NCBI RefSeq assembly: GCF_000982825.1
Contig: NZ_CP011047.1
Span: forward strand, 992,001-1,056,000
DNA length: 64,000 nt
Direction of reading: 5' to 3'
DNA from: Cronobacter sakazakii
Lineage (GTDB): Bacteria; Pseudomonadota; Gammaproteobacteria; Enterobacterales; Enterobacteriaceae
Of the stretch, positions 17,487 through 26,641 are shown piece by piece. Made by a program: the position numbers and the translations under genes. The notes under the pieces were generated by a model. That model was not told the DNA's origin and did not search any database. It saw only the letters and a list, made by a program, of their open reading frames with translations. The number at the start of each line of letters is the position of its first letter. Positions within the stretch are counted from its first letter, which is position 1.

Positions 17487-18479
17487 ATGAAAACCGCCTA
17501 CATCACACGCCAGCGTCAGATTAGCTTTGTGAAAGCCCATTTTTCCCGCCAGCTTGAGGAGAAACTCGGTCTGCTTGAAGTGCAGGCACCGATCTTAAGC
17601 CGCGTCGGCGACGGGACGCAGGATAACCTTTCCGGCTGTGAAAAAGCGGTGCAGGTCAATGTCAAAACGCTGCCGCAGGCGCAGTTTGAAGTGGTGCACT
17701 CGCTCGCGAAATGGAAGCGCAAAACACTGGGCCAGCATGATTTCAGCGCGGGCGAAGGGCTTTATACCCATATGAAAGCGCTGCGCCCCGATGAAGACCG
17801 ACTCTCTCCGGTTCACTCGGTGTATGTGGATCAGTGGGACTGGGAGCGCGTGATGGGCGACGGCGAACGCCATCTCGGTACGCTGAAGCAGACGGTGGAG
17901 AGCATCTGGTCAGCGATTAAGGAAACGGAGCTGGCGGCGGCGGAGCGCTTCGGGCTGACGCCGTTCCTGCCGGACGCCATTCATTTTGTGCACAGCGAAA
18001 CGCTGCAGCGCCGCTTCCCGGAGCTGGACGCCAAAGGGCGCGAGCGCGCGATTGCGAAAGAGCTGGGCGCGGTCTTCCTGATTGGCATTGGCGGGAAACT
18101 TGCCGACGGCAAACGCCACGACGTGCGCGCGCCGGATTATGATGACTGGACCACGCCGACGGAAAGCGGTTTTGCCGGGCTTAACGGCGATATCCTCGTC
18201 TGGAACCCGCTACTGGAAGACGCGTTTGAAATTTCCTCAATGGGGATCCGTGTCGATGCCGACACGCTTAAACGCCAGCTGGCGCTCACCGGCGATCAGG
18301 ATCGTCTGGCGCTGGAATGGCATCAGGCGCTGCTGAACGGCGAAATGCCGCAAACGATCGGCGGCGGGATCGGCCAGTCGCGTCTCACTATGCTGCTGCT
18401 GCAACTGCCGCATATCGGTCAGGTCCAGTGCGGCGTCTGGCCGGAGCAGGTGCAGTCTACCGTCGCTGAGCTGCTGTAA
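17487..18479 (+). CDS. asnA: Aspartate-ammonia ligase (asparagine synthetase A)
   Basis: The 330-residue enzyme makes asparagine from aspartate, ammonia and ATP through an aspartyl-AMP intermediate; it is structurally related to class II aminoacyl-tRNA synthetases. Family motifs visible are the N-terminal MKTAYITRQRQISFVKAHFS, AKWKRKTLGQHDF, SVYVDQWDWE and the C-terminal GGGIGQSRLTMLLLQ. Length equals E. coli AsnA. It is convergent with viaA, the two stop codons being 1 base apart. Confidence 0.98.
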   Translation: MKTAYITRQRQISFVKAHFSRQLEEKLGLLEVQAPILSRVGDGTQDNLSGCEKAVQVNVKTLPQAQFEVVHSLAKWKRKTLGQHDFSAGEGLYTHMKALRPDEDRLSPVHSVYVDQWDWERVMGDGERHLGTLKQTVESIWSAIKETELAAAERFGLTPFLPDAIHFVHSETLQRRFPELDAKGRERAIAKELGAVFLIGIGGKLADGKRHDVRAPDYDDWTTPTESGFAGLNGDILVWNPLLEDAFEISSMGIRVDADTLKRQLALTGDQDRLALEWHQALLNGEMPQTIGGGIGQSRLTMLLLQLPHIGQVQCGVWPEQVQSTVAELL

Positions 18480-18480
18480 T

Positions 18481-19932
18481 TCAGCGGCGTAAACGACGCA
18501 CCAGACGGCTGCGCATCCCGGTATCAAAGCGCCAGATGTGATCGAAAATGCGCATGATGCCGGGTTTGCCATGCGCGGACATCGCCACCGCGTGAAAGCG
18601 GTGCTGATGAACGCGTTGCAGCTCCTTTACTTTGTTGACCACCTCATCCGGCAGCCGCTGGGCGATAAAATCGGACACCACCACCGCGTCGGCGTCGAAC
18701 CACTCGCCGCCCTGTAGCTTTTCCGCAATGGCGCGAAAACAGCTCGCCAGATCGGTGCCGCCGCGAAAGCGCTGGCTCAGAAAGCGGATCGCCTGTTCGA
18801 TACCGTCGCGCCCGCACAGCTCATAACGCACCACTTCGCTCGAAAACAGCATGATAAAACAGCGGCGGTTATCGGCCAGCGCAATGCGCATCAGCGCCAG
18901 ACAAAACGCCTTGGCGCACTGCTCGTTAAAGCCGCCCATCGAGCCGGACGTATCCACACAGACGATAAACGGCCCGCGCGGCTGTTCGTCATAATCCTGG
19001 CGCGTCACTGGCCGCTGCATCACTTTTTCACGCCACGCGTCGCCCTGAAGCCGGTAAGTCAGCAACTGTTTTTCCACCAGCCGCCGGTAAAACTCATATT
19101 CCAGCTCAGTGATGCCAAGCGTCGCCAGCTCCGGCGGCAGCAGGCGCAGAATATCGTCGCTGCGCTGTAAGCCGTCGACCTGTTCCGGCACGGACGCGGG
19201 TTCACGCACCAGCGTGCGGAACGTTTCCAGCGGCGCCTCTTTTTTCGGCACCGATTTCGCCTCACGCGAGCGACCGAGCTGTTCGGCAAGCTGCATCAGC
19301 TCCGGCTGGTCGGCCAGGAAATCGCCATATTTCACGATAAGCTGATAATCGCCGCGCCGCAGTTTGCCGTCGCTCATATCCCACAGACGACCGGCGGAAT
19401 CTTCGTTCTCCACCAGCACCTGCTCAAGCTGGCCGCTCAGCGTCATGCGCTCCTGCACTTCGCTCAGCAGTTGCTCGCGTTCTTCCTCCAGCAACTGCTG
19501 GTTAAACGACGTCGCCTGCACGACGAGGCTCAGCCGCCAGCGCTGTAAAAAAAGCGTATGCAGGGCGGGCGTAAAATGCGGGTTATCGGCGATAAGCCGC
19601 TGCGCCTGGTCAGCAAACGGCGAGCCGACGCGCCGCAGCAATTCGCTGATTTGCGGCAGCTGAACGATAAACTGGCTGGTGGAGAGCAACTGGCTTTTCT
19701 GATAGCCGATCACCTCTTCTTCCAGCTCTGGCGGCACATGCGCCTCTTTAAGCCGTGTTTTAAGCTGTTCGCGCCAGCGCGGAATATCCTGGGTCAGCGC
19801 GTGCTTAAGGCGCGGAAACTTTTCGAAAAAGACCGCCAGCTGCGGCGACGCCAGCAGCGCAATGACGATCTCTTCTACCAGCTCGCCTTCGCTGATAGCC
19901 AGAATCAGGTTCAGCGAATCCGCTGTCAGCAT
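18481..19932 (-). CDS. viaA: ViaA, VWA-domain partner of RavA
   Basis: The 483-residue protein carries a C-terminal von Willebrand A domain with the MIDAS motif DTSGSMGG at residues 327-334 and the later TDLASCF loop; the N-terminal part is helical. ViaA stimulates the RavA ATPase, and in E. coli the pair associates with respiratory complexes and affects aminoglycoside sensitivity. Its start overlaps the end of ravA by 7 bases, indicating translational coupling. Confidence 0.96.
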   Translation of the reverse strand: MLTADSLNLILAISEGELVEEIVIALLASPQLAVFFEKFPRLKHALTQDIPRWREQLKTRLKEAHVPPELEEEVIGYQKSQLLSTSQFIVQLPQISELLRRVGSPFADQAQRLIADNPHFTPALHTLFLQRWRLSLVVQATSFNQQLLEEEREQLLSEVQERMTLSGQLEQVLVENEDSAGRLWDMSDGKLRRGDYQLIVKYGDFLADQPELMQLAEQLGRSREAKSVPKKEAPLETFRTLVREPASVPEQVDGLQRSDDILRLLPPELATLGITELEYEFYRRLVEKQLLTYRLQGDAWREKVMQRPVTRQDYDEQPRGPFIVCVDTSGSMGGFNEQCAKAFCLALMRIALADNRRCFIMLFSSEVVRYELCGRDGIEQAIRFLSQRFRGGTDLASCFRAIAEKLQGGEWFDADAVVVSDFIAQRLPDEVVNKVKELQRVHQHRFHAVAMSAHGKPGIMRIFDHIWRFDTGMRSRLVRRLRR

Positions 19933-21425
19933 TGGCGCGCCTGTTTAATCTGCTCGCCGACGTCCTGAAGGCTGGCCTCGATGCGTCCTAACCAGTCGCT
20001 TTCGACGAACAGACATTTTTGCTGCTCGCTAAAGCGCGTATGTTGCTGGTGCCACTCGTTATCCAGATCGTCAAGCTGCTGTTTGATTTCATCCGGCATG
20101 CCGTTGGCAGACGCCGCGCCCGGCAGCGAAAGGCGCGTACCCTGCAGGCTGACGTCGCGCAGCACCAGATGCTGGCTCGCGTCCACTTCCAGATCCAGCG
20201 CCTGGGCAAAGCCGATGCCGTTCAGCTTGCCGCGGATCTCGCCGTCTTTTTGCAGCCACGCCTCCAGCGCCTCGCGCGCGAACGTCACATGGATAACGTC
20301 GATATCGTGCAGCTTCAGCGGTTTTTGCAGCAGCAGCGTCAGCGTTGGCTCCGTGAGGCTTGCGGGCAGCTGATATTGCGGACGACGGCTGAACATGCCG
20401 CTCTGCTTCTCAAGGCGCAGCGCCGTTTTATCACTGTGCTGCTGTTCTAACTGCATGCGGCGCTGGGTAATCGCACCGAGACGGCTCAGCATCGCGTACT
20501 GGCCCCACGCGTGAGAGGTCATCAGCTGCGCGATTTGCTGCTGCATTAACGTCATGGCGCTGGCGTCATGCCACAGACAATCCTTCAGCAGGATCAGATC
20601 GATAGGCGCCACGGCATCGCGCCCGCTGAAAAAGGCGCTGGCCTGCAGCAGGCGAATGGCTTTCTTCCAGCGGCGGTCTGAGACATAGGGCGCGTTCGGC
20701 AGCGCATCAAGCTGCTGGCGCAGGGTGAAAATCAGCTCGAAGACGGTATCCGGCAGTTTGACGTTGCCGATGCCGGTCTGCCACTGCTGATATTCTTCAT
20801 CGCTCACCTGAAGGCCCGGCGGCACCGGGTTTTCGTTTTCATCCTGCTGGCTCACCAGCATGGCGCGAAAGCTGTTTTTCTCCTGCACCCGGTCGAGCCA
20901 CAGGCGAATCAGCATGCGGTCATAGAGCGCCTCAAGGCTACTGTCTGCTTCGGGCAGTTCGTTGGATGCCGTCACCAGCAGGCGCATCGGAATTTTTTCT
21001 TCATGCGCGCCGTTACGAAAGCGGCGTTCATTAATGGCGGTGAGCAGCGTGTTCAGAATCGCCGGGCCCGCTTTCCAAATCTCATCCAGAAAGACGATTT
21101 CCGCCTCCGGCAGATACCCTGCGGTCAGACGCTCATAACGCCCTTCATCTTTTAGCGCCTGAATGGAGAGTGGCCCGAAGACCTCTTCCGGCGTCGAGAA
21201 GCGCGTCATCAGGTATTCAAACGCGCGCGCGTGCTGAAACGCGAATTTAAGCCGCCGGGCGATAAGGCTTTTCGCAATACCGGGCGGGCCAAGCAGAAAT
21301 ACGCTTTCACCGCTCAGCGCCGCCAGCAGACACATTCGGATGGCGTGGCTGCGTTCAAACAGCCCTTTCTCCAGCGCTGCGCTGAGACGTGAAATTCTTT
21401 CCGCCAATAAATTGGGTTGAGCCAT
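19926..21425 (-). CDS. ravA: RavA, MoxR-family AAA+ ATPase
   Basis: The 499-residue ATPase has Walker A GPPGIAKS at residues 46-53 and Walker B EIVFLDEIWKAG around residues 109-120, followed by the MoxR sensor region (TASNELPEADSSLEALYDRM). The middle and C-terminal parts correspond to the triple-helical and LARA domains that in E. coli bind the lysine decarboxylase CadA/LdcI. It is one residue longer than E. coli RavA and forms the ravA-viaA operon. Confidence 0.96.
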   Translation of the reverse strand: MAQPNLLAERISRLSAALEKGLFERSHAIRMCLLAALSGESVFLLGPPGIAKSLIARRLKFAFQHARAFEYLMTRFSTPEEVFGPLSIQALKDEGRYERLTAGYLPEAEIVFLDEIWKAGPAILNTLLTAINERRFRNGAHEEKIPMRLLVTASNELPEADSSLEALYDRMLIRLWLDRVQEKNSFRAMLVSQQDENENPVPPGLQVSDEEYQQWQTGIGNVKLPDTVFELIFTLRQQLDALPNAPYVSDRRWKKAIRLLQASAFFSGRDAVAPIDLILLKDCLWHDASAMTLMQQQIAQLMTSHAWGQYAMLSRLGAITQRRMQLEQQHSDKTALRLEKQSGMFSRRPQYQLPASLTEPTLTLLLQKPLKLHDIDVIHVTFAREALEAWLQKDGEIRGKLNGIGFAQALDLEVDASQHLVLRDVSLQGTRLSLPGAASANGMPDEIKQQLDDLDNEWHQQHTRFSEQQKCLFVESDWLGRIEASLQDVGEQIKQARQC

Positions 21426-21645
21426 AATAGTTACTCTGCATTCTGACTACGCCGCCTGGTTTCTGGTGCGAGTATAGACGTTTCATATTCATGCTGATAA
21501 TGGATTGATGCCATTATCTATTTGGCTTGATTTGGGTAAAGACTCGGTGATTGAGGGGTACGATTTTTTAACGAATCGTGCATACTGTGCGCTTTTTGTG
21601 GGCCAAGGGACGAAGCGCACACGGGATTTCAACGAAGACTAGTCT

Positions 21646-23517
21646 ATGAGCACTGAGAATAAGCAATCGTTGCCTGCGATTACGCTGGCGGCTATCGGGG
21701 TGGTGTACGGTGATATCGGCACCAGCCCGCTTTATACATTACGAGAGTGTCTTTCCGGCCAGTTTGGGTTTGGCGTGGAGCGGGACGCCGTTTTTGGCTT
21801 TCTTTCTTTAATTTTCTGGCTGTTGGTTTTTGTTGTTTCTTTTAAATACCTCACCTTTGTGATGCGCGCCGACAACGCCGGTGAAGGCGGCATCCTGACG
21901 CTGATGTCGCTGGCCGGGCGCAACACCTCGGCGCGCATGACGTCGGTGCTGGTGATCCTGGGTCTTATCGGCGGCAGCTTCTTTTATGGCGAGGTGGTGA
22001 TTACGCCCGCGATTTCGGTGATGTCGGCCATTGAAGGTCTGGAGATCGCAGCGCCGTCGCTTGATCCGTATATCGTTCCGCTCTCTATCGTGGTGCTGAC
22101 GCTGCTGTTTATGATCCAGAAGCACGGCACCGGCATGGTGGGGAAACTCTTTGCGCCGATTATGCTTGCCTGGTTTTTGGTGCTGGCGGTGCTCGGCGCG
22201 CGCAGCATTCTGAACAATCCGGAAGTGTTGCAGGCGCTGAACCCGGTTTGGGCGGTGCATTTCTTCCTGGAATATAAAGCGGTCTCCTTTGCGGCACTGG
22301 GCGCGGTGGTGCTGTCTATCACCGGCGTTGAAGCGCTGTACGCCGACATGGGGCATTTTGGCAAGCTGCCAATCCGTGTGGCGTGGTTCTCGGTGGTGTT
22401 GCCGTCGCTGGTGCTGAACTACTTTGGCCAGGGCGCATTATTGCTGAAAACGCCGGAAGCCATCAAAAACCCCTTCTTCCTGTTAGCCCCCGACTGGGCG
22501 CTGATCCCGATGCTGATTCTGGCGACGCTCGCTACGGTTATCGCGTCGCAGGCGGTCATTTCCGGGGTCTTCTCGCTGACCCGCCAGGCGGTGCGTCTGG
22601 GCTATCTGTCGCCGATGCGCATTATTCACACTTCGGAGATGGAATCGGGCCAGATCTATATTCCGGTAGTGAACTGGCTGCTTTATTTTGCGGTGGTGAT
22701 TGTCATCGTCAGCTTTGAGCACTCCAGTAATCTCGCGGCGGCTTACGGCATCGCGGTGACCGGTACGATGGTTCTCACCTCAATTCTGTTTGCGACCGCC
22801 GCACGCAAAAACTGGCACTGGAGCCGCATCCTGGTGGGCCTGATGGTGGTGGCGTTTCTGTGTGTCGACGTGCCGCTCTTTTCAGCGAACCTGGAGAAAC
22901 TCTTCTCCGGCGGCTGGCTGCCGTTAAGCCTGGGTCTGGTGATGTTCATCATTATGACGACCTGGAAAAGCGAGCGCTTCCGCCTGCTGCGCCGCATGCA
23001 CGAGCATGGCAACTCGCTGGACGCGATGATCACCTCGCTTGAGAAATCGCCGCCGGTTCGCGTGCCGGGCACCGCGGTCTATATGTCGCGCGCGCTGAAC
23101 GTCATTCCGTTCGCCCTGCTGCATAACCTCAAGCACAACAAAGTGCTGCATGAGCGCGTGATCCTGCTGACGCTGCGCACCGAAGACGCGCCTTACGTCC
23201 ATAATGTGAAACGCGTGACGCTTGAACAGCTGTCGCCGACGTTCTGGCGCGTGGTGGCGAGTTACGGCTGGCGCGAAACGCCGAACGTGGAAGAAATTTT
23301 CCACCGCTGTGGGCTTGAGGGCTTAAGCTGCCGGATGATGGAAACCTCTTTCTTTATGTCGCACGAGTCGCTCATCATCGGCGATAATCGCCCCTGGTAT
23401 TTACGCCTGCGCGGCAAGCTGTTCCTCCTCTTACAGCGCAACGCCTTACGCGCGCCAGACCAGTTCGAGATCCCGCCGAACCGTGTTATCGAGCTGGGAA
23501 CACAGGTCGAGATTTAA
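21646..23517 (+). CDS. kup: Kup, low-affinity potassium uptake protein
   Basis: The 623-residue inner-membrane protein takes up K+ with protons. The conserved KUP start ITLAAIGVVYGDIGTSPLYTLRE is present at residues 12-34, followed by about 12 membrane segments (GGSFFYGEVVITPAISV, VLSITGVEALYADMGHFG) and a soluble C-terminal domain. E. coli Kup has 622 residues. It is monocistronic, with its own terminator at 23530-23559 and a 220-base upstream spacer shared divergently with ravA. Confidence 0.97.
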   Translation: MSTENKQSLPAITLAAIGVVYGDIGTSPLYTLRECLSGQFGFGVERDAVFGFLSLIFWLLVFVVSFKYLTFVMRADNAGEGGILTLMSLAGRNTSARMTSVLVILGLIGGSFFYGEVVITPAISVMSAIEGLEIAAPSLDPYIVPLSIVVLTLLFMIQKHGTGMVGKLFAPIMLAWFLVLAVLGARSILNNPEVLQALNPVWAVHFFLEYKAVSFAALGAVVLSITGVEALYADMGHFGKLPIRVAWFSVVLPSLVLNYFGQGALLLKTPEAIKNPFFLLAPDWALIPMLILATLATVIASQAVISGVFSLTRQAVRLGYLSPMRIIHTSEMESGQIYIPVVNWLLYFAVVIVIVSFEHSSNLAAAYGIAVTGTMVLTSILFATAARKNWHWSRILVGLMVVAFLCVDVPLFSANLEKLFSGGWLPLSLGLVMFIIMTTWKSERFRLLRRMHEHGNSLDAMITSLEKSPPVRVPGTAVYMSRALNVIPFALLHNLKHNKVLHERVILLTLRTEDAPYVHNVKRVTLEQLSPTFWRVVASYGWRETPNVEEIFHRCGLEGLSCRMMETSFFMSHESLIIGDNRPWYLRLRGKLFLLLQRNALRAPDQFEIPPNRVIELGTQVEI

Positions 23518-23529
23518 TCCTTAAGCGAA

Positions 23530-23559
23530 ACGCCTTCCGAACTCCGGGAGGCGTTTTTT
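23530..23559 (+). terminator. Terminator of kup
   Basis: ACGCCTTCC and GGGAGGCGT form a stem (one G-T pair) followed by TTTTTT. It begins about 12 bases after the kup stop codon. Confidence 0.88.
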
Positions 23560-23600
23560 GTTGATGGGCGCGCTCTCTTTTTTTCCTCAGTTTTTCCTTA

Positions 23601-23696
23601 AGCGAAACGTTTCGATGGCGATCACAGTTTCGCAACGTGGTGTTTGTTTATTGTTCTTTTCGCCGGATACACTCCCTGTTAGCGAAACGTTTCGCT
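23601..23696 (+). promoter_or_regulatory. rbs operon control region with two RbsR-type palindromes
   Basis: The palindrome AGCGAAACGTTTCGCT at 23681-23696 matches the E. coli RbsR operator just before rbsD. A second near-copy, AGCGAAACGTTTCGAT, lies at 23601-23616, exactly 80 bases upstream. Between them is an A/T-rich stretch with GATACACT (from 23666) as candidate -10 and TTGTTT (23644-23649) as candidate -35. RbsR is a LacI-family repressor released by ribose. CRP control is expected, but no site was assigned. Confidence 0.85.
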
Positions 23697-23709
23697 GATG
23701 GAGCAAAAA

Positions 23710-24129
23710 ATGAAAAAAGGCACCGTTCTTCATTCCGGCATTTCATCCGTCATCTCGCGTCTTGGCCATACGGATACCGTTGTGGTGTGTGACGCCGGGC
23801 TGCCGATTCCGTCCACGACTGAACGTATCGATCTCGCGCTGACCCAGGGCGTGCCGGGATTCTTACAGGTGGTTGATGTCGTCACGCAAGAAATGCAGGT
23901 TGAAGCGGCGATCCTCGCAGAAGAGATTAAACAGCATAATCCGCAGCTCCACGAAACGTTGCTCGGGCAGATCGAGCGGCTGCAGCAGCACCAGGGGAAT
24001 ACCATCACTGTTCGCTATGTTTCACATGAACAGTTCAAACTAAAAACCGCAGACAGTCAGGCGGTCATTCGCAGCGGGGAGTGTTCCCCGTATGCGAATA
24101 TCATTCTCTGTGCCGGCGTCACATTCTGA
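23710..24129 (+). CDS. rbsD: D-ribose pyranase RbsD
   Basis: The 139-residue enzyme interconverts beta-pyranose and beta-furanose forms of ribose, supplying the form used by the kinase. I chose the ATG at 23710, giving MKKGTVLHSGISSVISRLGH as in E. coli and placing GGAG at 23700-23703; the in-frame ATG at 23698 would abut the operator. The end GECSPYANIILCAGVTF is conserved. First gene of the operon. Confidence 0.96.
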   Translation: MKKGTVLHSGISSVISRLGHTDTVVVCDAGLPIPSTTERIDLALTQGVPGFLQVVDVVTQEMQVEAAILAEEIKQHNPQLHETLLGQIERLQQHQGNTITVRYVSHEQFKLKTADSQAVIRSGECSPYANIILCAGVTF

Positions 24130-24136
24130 GGCCGCC

Positions 24137-25642
24137 ATGGAACCTTTACTCCAGCTCAAAGGCATTGATAAATCCTTCCCCGGCGTTAAGGCGCTTTCCG
24201 GAGCGACGCTGAATGTCTACGCCGGACGCGTGATGGCGCTGGTGGGGGAAAACGGCGCCGGTAAATCCACGCTGATGAAAGTGCTGACCGGCATCTATAC
24301 CCGTGACGCCGGTTCGCTGCTCTGGCTTGGCCAGGAGACCACGTTCAGCGGGCCGAAAGCTTCCCAGGAAGCCGGTATCGGTATCATTCACCAGGAGCTG
24401 AACCTGATCCCGCAGCTCTCGATTGCGGAAAACATCTTTTTAGGGCGCGAGTTTGTCAGCCATTTCGGCAAAATCGACTGGAAAAAGATGTACGCCGAAG
24501 CCGATAAACTGCTGGCGAAGCTCAACCTGCGCTTTAACAGCCGTCGGCTGGTGGGCGAGCTGTCGATAGGCGATCAGCAGATGGTAGAAATCGCCAAAGT
24601 GCTGAGCTTTGAATCGCGCGTCATCATTATGGATGAACCCACCGACGCCCTGACCGATACCGAAACCGAATCCCTGTTCCGCGCCATTCGCGAGCTGAAA
24701 GCGCAGGGCTGCGGGATTGTCTATATCTCCCACCGCATGAAAGAGATTTTTGAGATCTGCGATGACGTGACGGTGATGCGCGACGGCCAGTTTATCGCCG
24801 AGCGTGAGGTCAGCTCGCTGACTGAAGAGACGCTGATCGAAATGATGGTGGGCCGCAAGCTTGAAGATCAATACCCGCATCTCGACAAAGCGCCGGGCGA
24901 GATCCGCCTGAAAGTCGACAACCTGAGCGGCCCTGGCGTCAACGGCGTGAGCTTTACGCTGCGTCAGGGAGAGATTCTCGGCGTGTCGGGGCTGATGGGC
25001 GCAGGCCGCACTGAACTGATGAAAGTGTTGTACGGCGCGCTGCCGCGCACGGGCGGTCGCGTTACGCTGGATAACCGCGAGGTAGTGACGCGCTCCCCGC
25101 AGGACGGGCTTGCCAACGGCATCGTTTATATCTCCGAAGACCGCAAACGCGACGGGCTGGTGCTCGGCATGTCGGTGAAAGAGAACATGTCGCTGACCGC
25201 GCTGCGCTATTTCAGCCGCGACGTCGGCAGCCTGAAGCATAAAGATGAGCAGCAGGCGGTGGGCGATTTTATTCGTCTCTTTAATGTTAAAACACCGTCA
25301 ATGGATCAGGCCATTGGCCTGCTTTCCGGCGGCAACCAGCAGAAAGTGGCGATCGCTCGCGGGCTCATGACGCGCCCGAAAGTGCTAATCCTCGACGAGC
25401 CGACCCGCGGCGTGGACGTCGGCGCCAAAAAAGAGATTTATCAGCTCATTAACCAGTTCAAAGCCGACGGGCTGAGCATCATTCTGGTCTCTTCTGAGAT
25501 GCCGGAAGTACTGGGAATGAGCGATCGCATCATGGTGATGCATGAAGGGCATCTCGGCGGTGAATTCACACGCGAGCAGGCCACCCAGGAACTGCTGATG
25601 GCGGCGGCTGTCGGCAAGCTCAATCGCGTGACCCAGGAGTAA
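24137..25642 (+). CDS. rbsA: RbsA, ribose ABC transporter ATP-binding protein
   Basis: The 501-residue protein contains two fused ABC domains, as typical for the CUT2 sugar transporters. The first has Walker A GENGAGKS at residues 36-43 and Walker B VIIMDEPTDAL; the second has a degenerate P-loop (GLMGAGRT) but a good LSGGNQQK signature and LILDEPTRGVD. The ATG at 24137 follows rbsD by 7 bases and gives the E. coli length; an upstream in-frame ATG at 24092 lies inside rbsD. Confidence 0.97.
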   Translation: MEPLLQLKGIDKSFPGVKALSGATLNVYAGRVMALVGENGAGKSTLMKVLTGIYTRDAGSLLWLGQETTFSGPKASQEAGIGIIHQELNLIPQLSIAENIFLGREFVSHFGKIDWKKMYAEADKLLAKLNLRFNSRRLVGELSIGDQQMVEIAKVLSFESRVIIMDEPTDALTDTETESLFRAIRELKAQGCGIVYISHRMKEIFEICDDVTVMRDGQFIAEREVSSLTEETLIEMMVGRKLEDQYPHLDKAPGEIRLKVDNLSGPGVNGVSFTLRQGEILGVSGLMGAGRTELMKVLYGALPRTGGRVTLDNREVVTRSPQDGLANGIVYISEDRKRDGLVLGMSVKENMSLTALRYFSRDVGSLKHKDEQQAVGDFIRLFNVKTPSMDQAIGLLSGGNQQKVAIARGLMTRPKVLILDEPTRGVDVGAKKEIYQLINQFKADGLSIILVSSEMPEVLGMSDRIMVMHEGHLGGEFTREQATQELLMAAAVGKLNRVTQE

Positions 25643-25649
25643 AAGACGT

Positions 25650-26615
25650 ATGACTACCCAGACCGTTGCGACTCGTCGCTTTTTTACAAAAGCGTGGCTG
25701 ATGGAGCAAAAGTCGCTGATAGCCCTGCTGGTGCTGATTGCGATTGTCTCCACCCTGAGCCCGAATTTCTTTACCGTTAACAATATGCTGAACATTCTCC
25801 AGCAGACGTCGGTGAACGCCATCATGGCGGTCGGGATGACGCTGGTGATCCTTACCTCGGGTATCGATCTGTCCGTCGGTTCCCTGCTGGCGCTAACCGG
25901 GGCGGTCGCCGCCTCGCTCGTCGGCATTGAGGTCAACGCGCTGGTGGCGGTGGCTGCCGCCCTCGCGCTTGGCGCGGCTATCGGCGCGGTGACCGGCGTG
26001 ATTGTGGCGAAGGGCCGCGTACAGGCGTTTATCGCTACGCTGGTGATGATGCTGCTGCTGCGCGGGGTGACGCTTCAGTACACCAACGGCAGCCCGGTCA
26101 GTACGGGGTTTAATGACAACGCCGATCTGTTTGGCTGGTTCGGTATTGGCCGCCCGCTGGGCGTGCCGACGCCGGTGTGGATCATGGCGCTGGTGTTCCT
26201 GGTGACCTGGTATGTGCTGCATCACACCCGTCTGGGCCGCTATATCTATGCGCTCGGCGGTAACGAGGCGGCGACGCGTCTGTCTGGTATCAGCGTTAAT
26301 AAAATCAAAATTATTGTTTATTCGCTGTCGGGCCTGCTGGCGTCGCTGGCGGGCGTGATAGAAGTGGCGCGTCTCTCCTCGGCGCAGCCGCTGGCGGGCG
26401 CGGGTTATGAGCTGGACGCCATCGCGGCGGTCGTGCTCGGCGGCACCAGCCTCGCCGGTGGTAAAGGTCGCATTGTTGGGACGCTGATCGGCGCGCTGAT
26501 CCTCGGTTTCCTGAATAATAGTCTGAACCTCTTAGGTGTTTCTCCCTATTACCAGATGATCGTCAAAGCAGTGGTTATTTTGCTGGCGGTGCTGGTGGAT
26601 AACAAAAAGCAGTAA
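25650..26615 (+). CDS. rbsC: RbsC, ribose ABC transporter permease
   Basis: The 321-residue integral membrane protein forms the ribose channel, with about 10 hydrophobic segments. Family motifs include GMTLVILTSGIDLSVGS, the cytoplasmic coupling segment GGNEAATRLSGISV, and LGGTSLAGGKG. The length equals E. coli RbsC. It follows rbsA by 7 bases. Confidence 0.98.
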   Translation: MTTQTVATRRFFTKAWLMEQKSLIALLVLIAIVSTLSPNFFTVNNMLNILQQTSVNAIMAVGMTLVILTSGIDLSVGSLLALTGAVAASLVGIEVNALVAVAAALALGAAIGAVTGVIVAKGRVQAFIATLVMMLLLRGVTLQYTNGSPVSTGFNDNADLFGWFGIGRPLGVPTPVWIMALVFLVTWYVLHHTRLGRYIYALGGNEAATRLSGISVNKIKIIVYSLSGLLASLAGVIEVARLSSAQPLAGAGYELDAIAAVVLGGTSLAGGKGRIVGTLIGALILGFLNNSLNLLGVSPYYQMIVKAVVILLAVLVDNKKQ

Positions 26616-26641
26616 CTCATTACTCAACAGGACATCTGATT

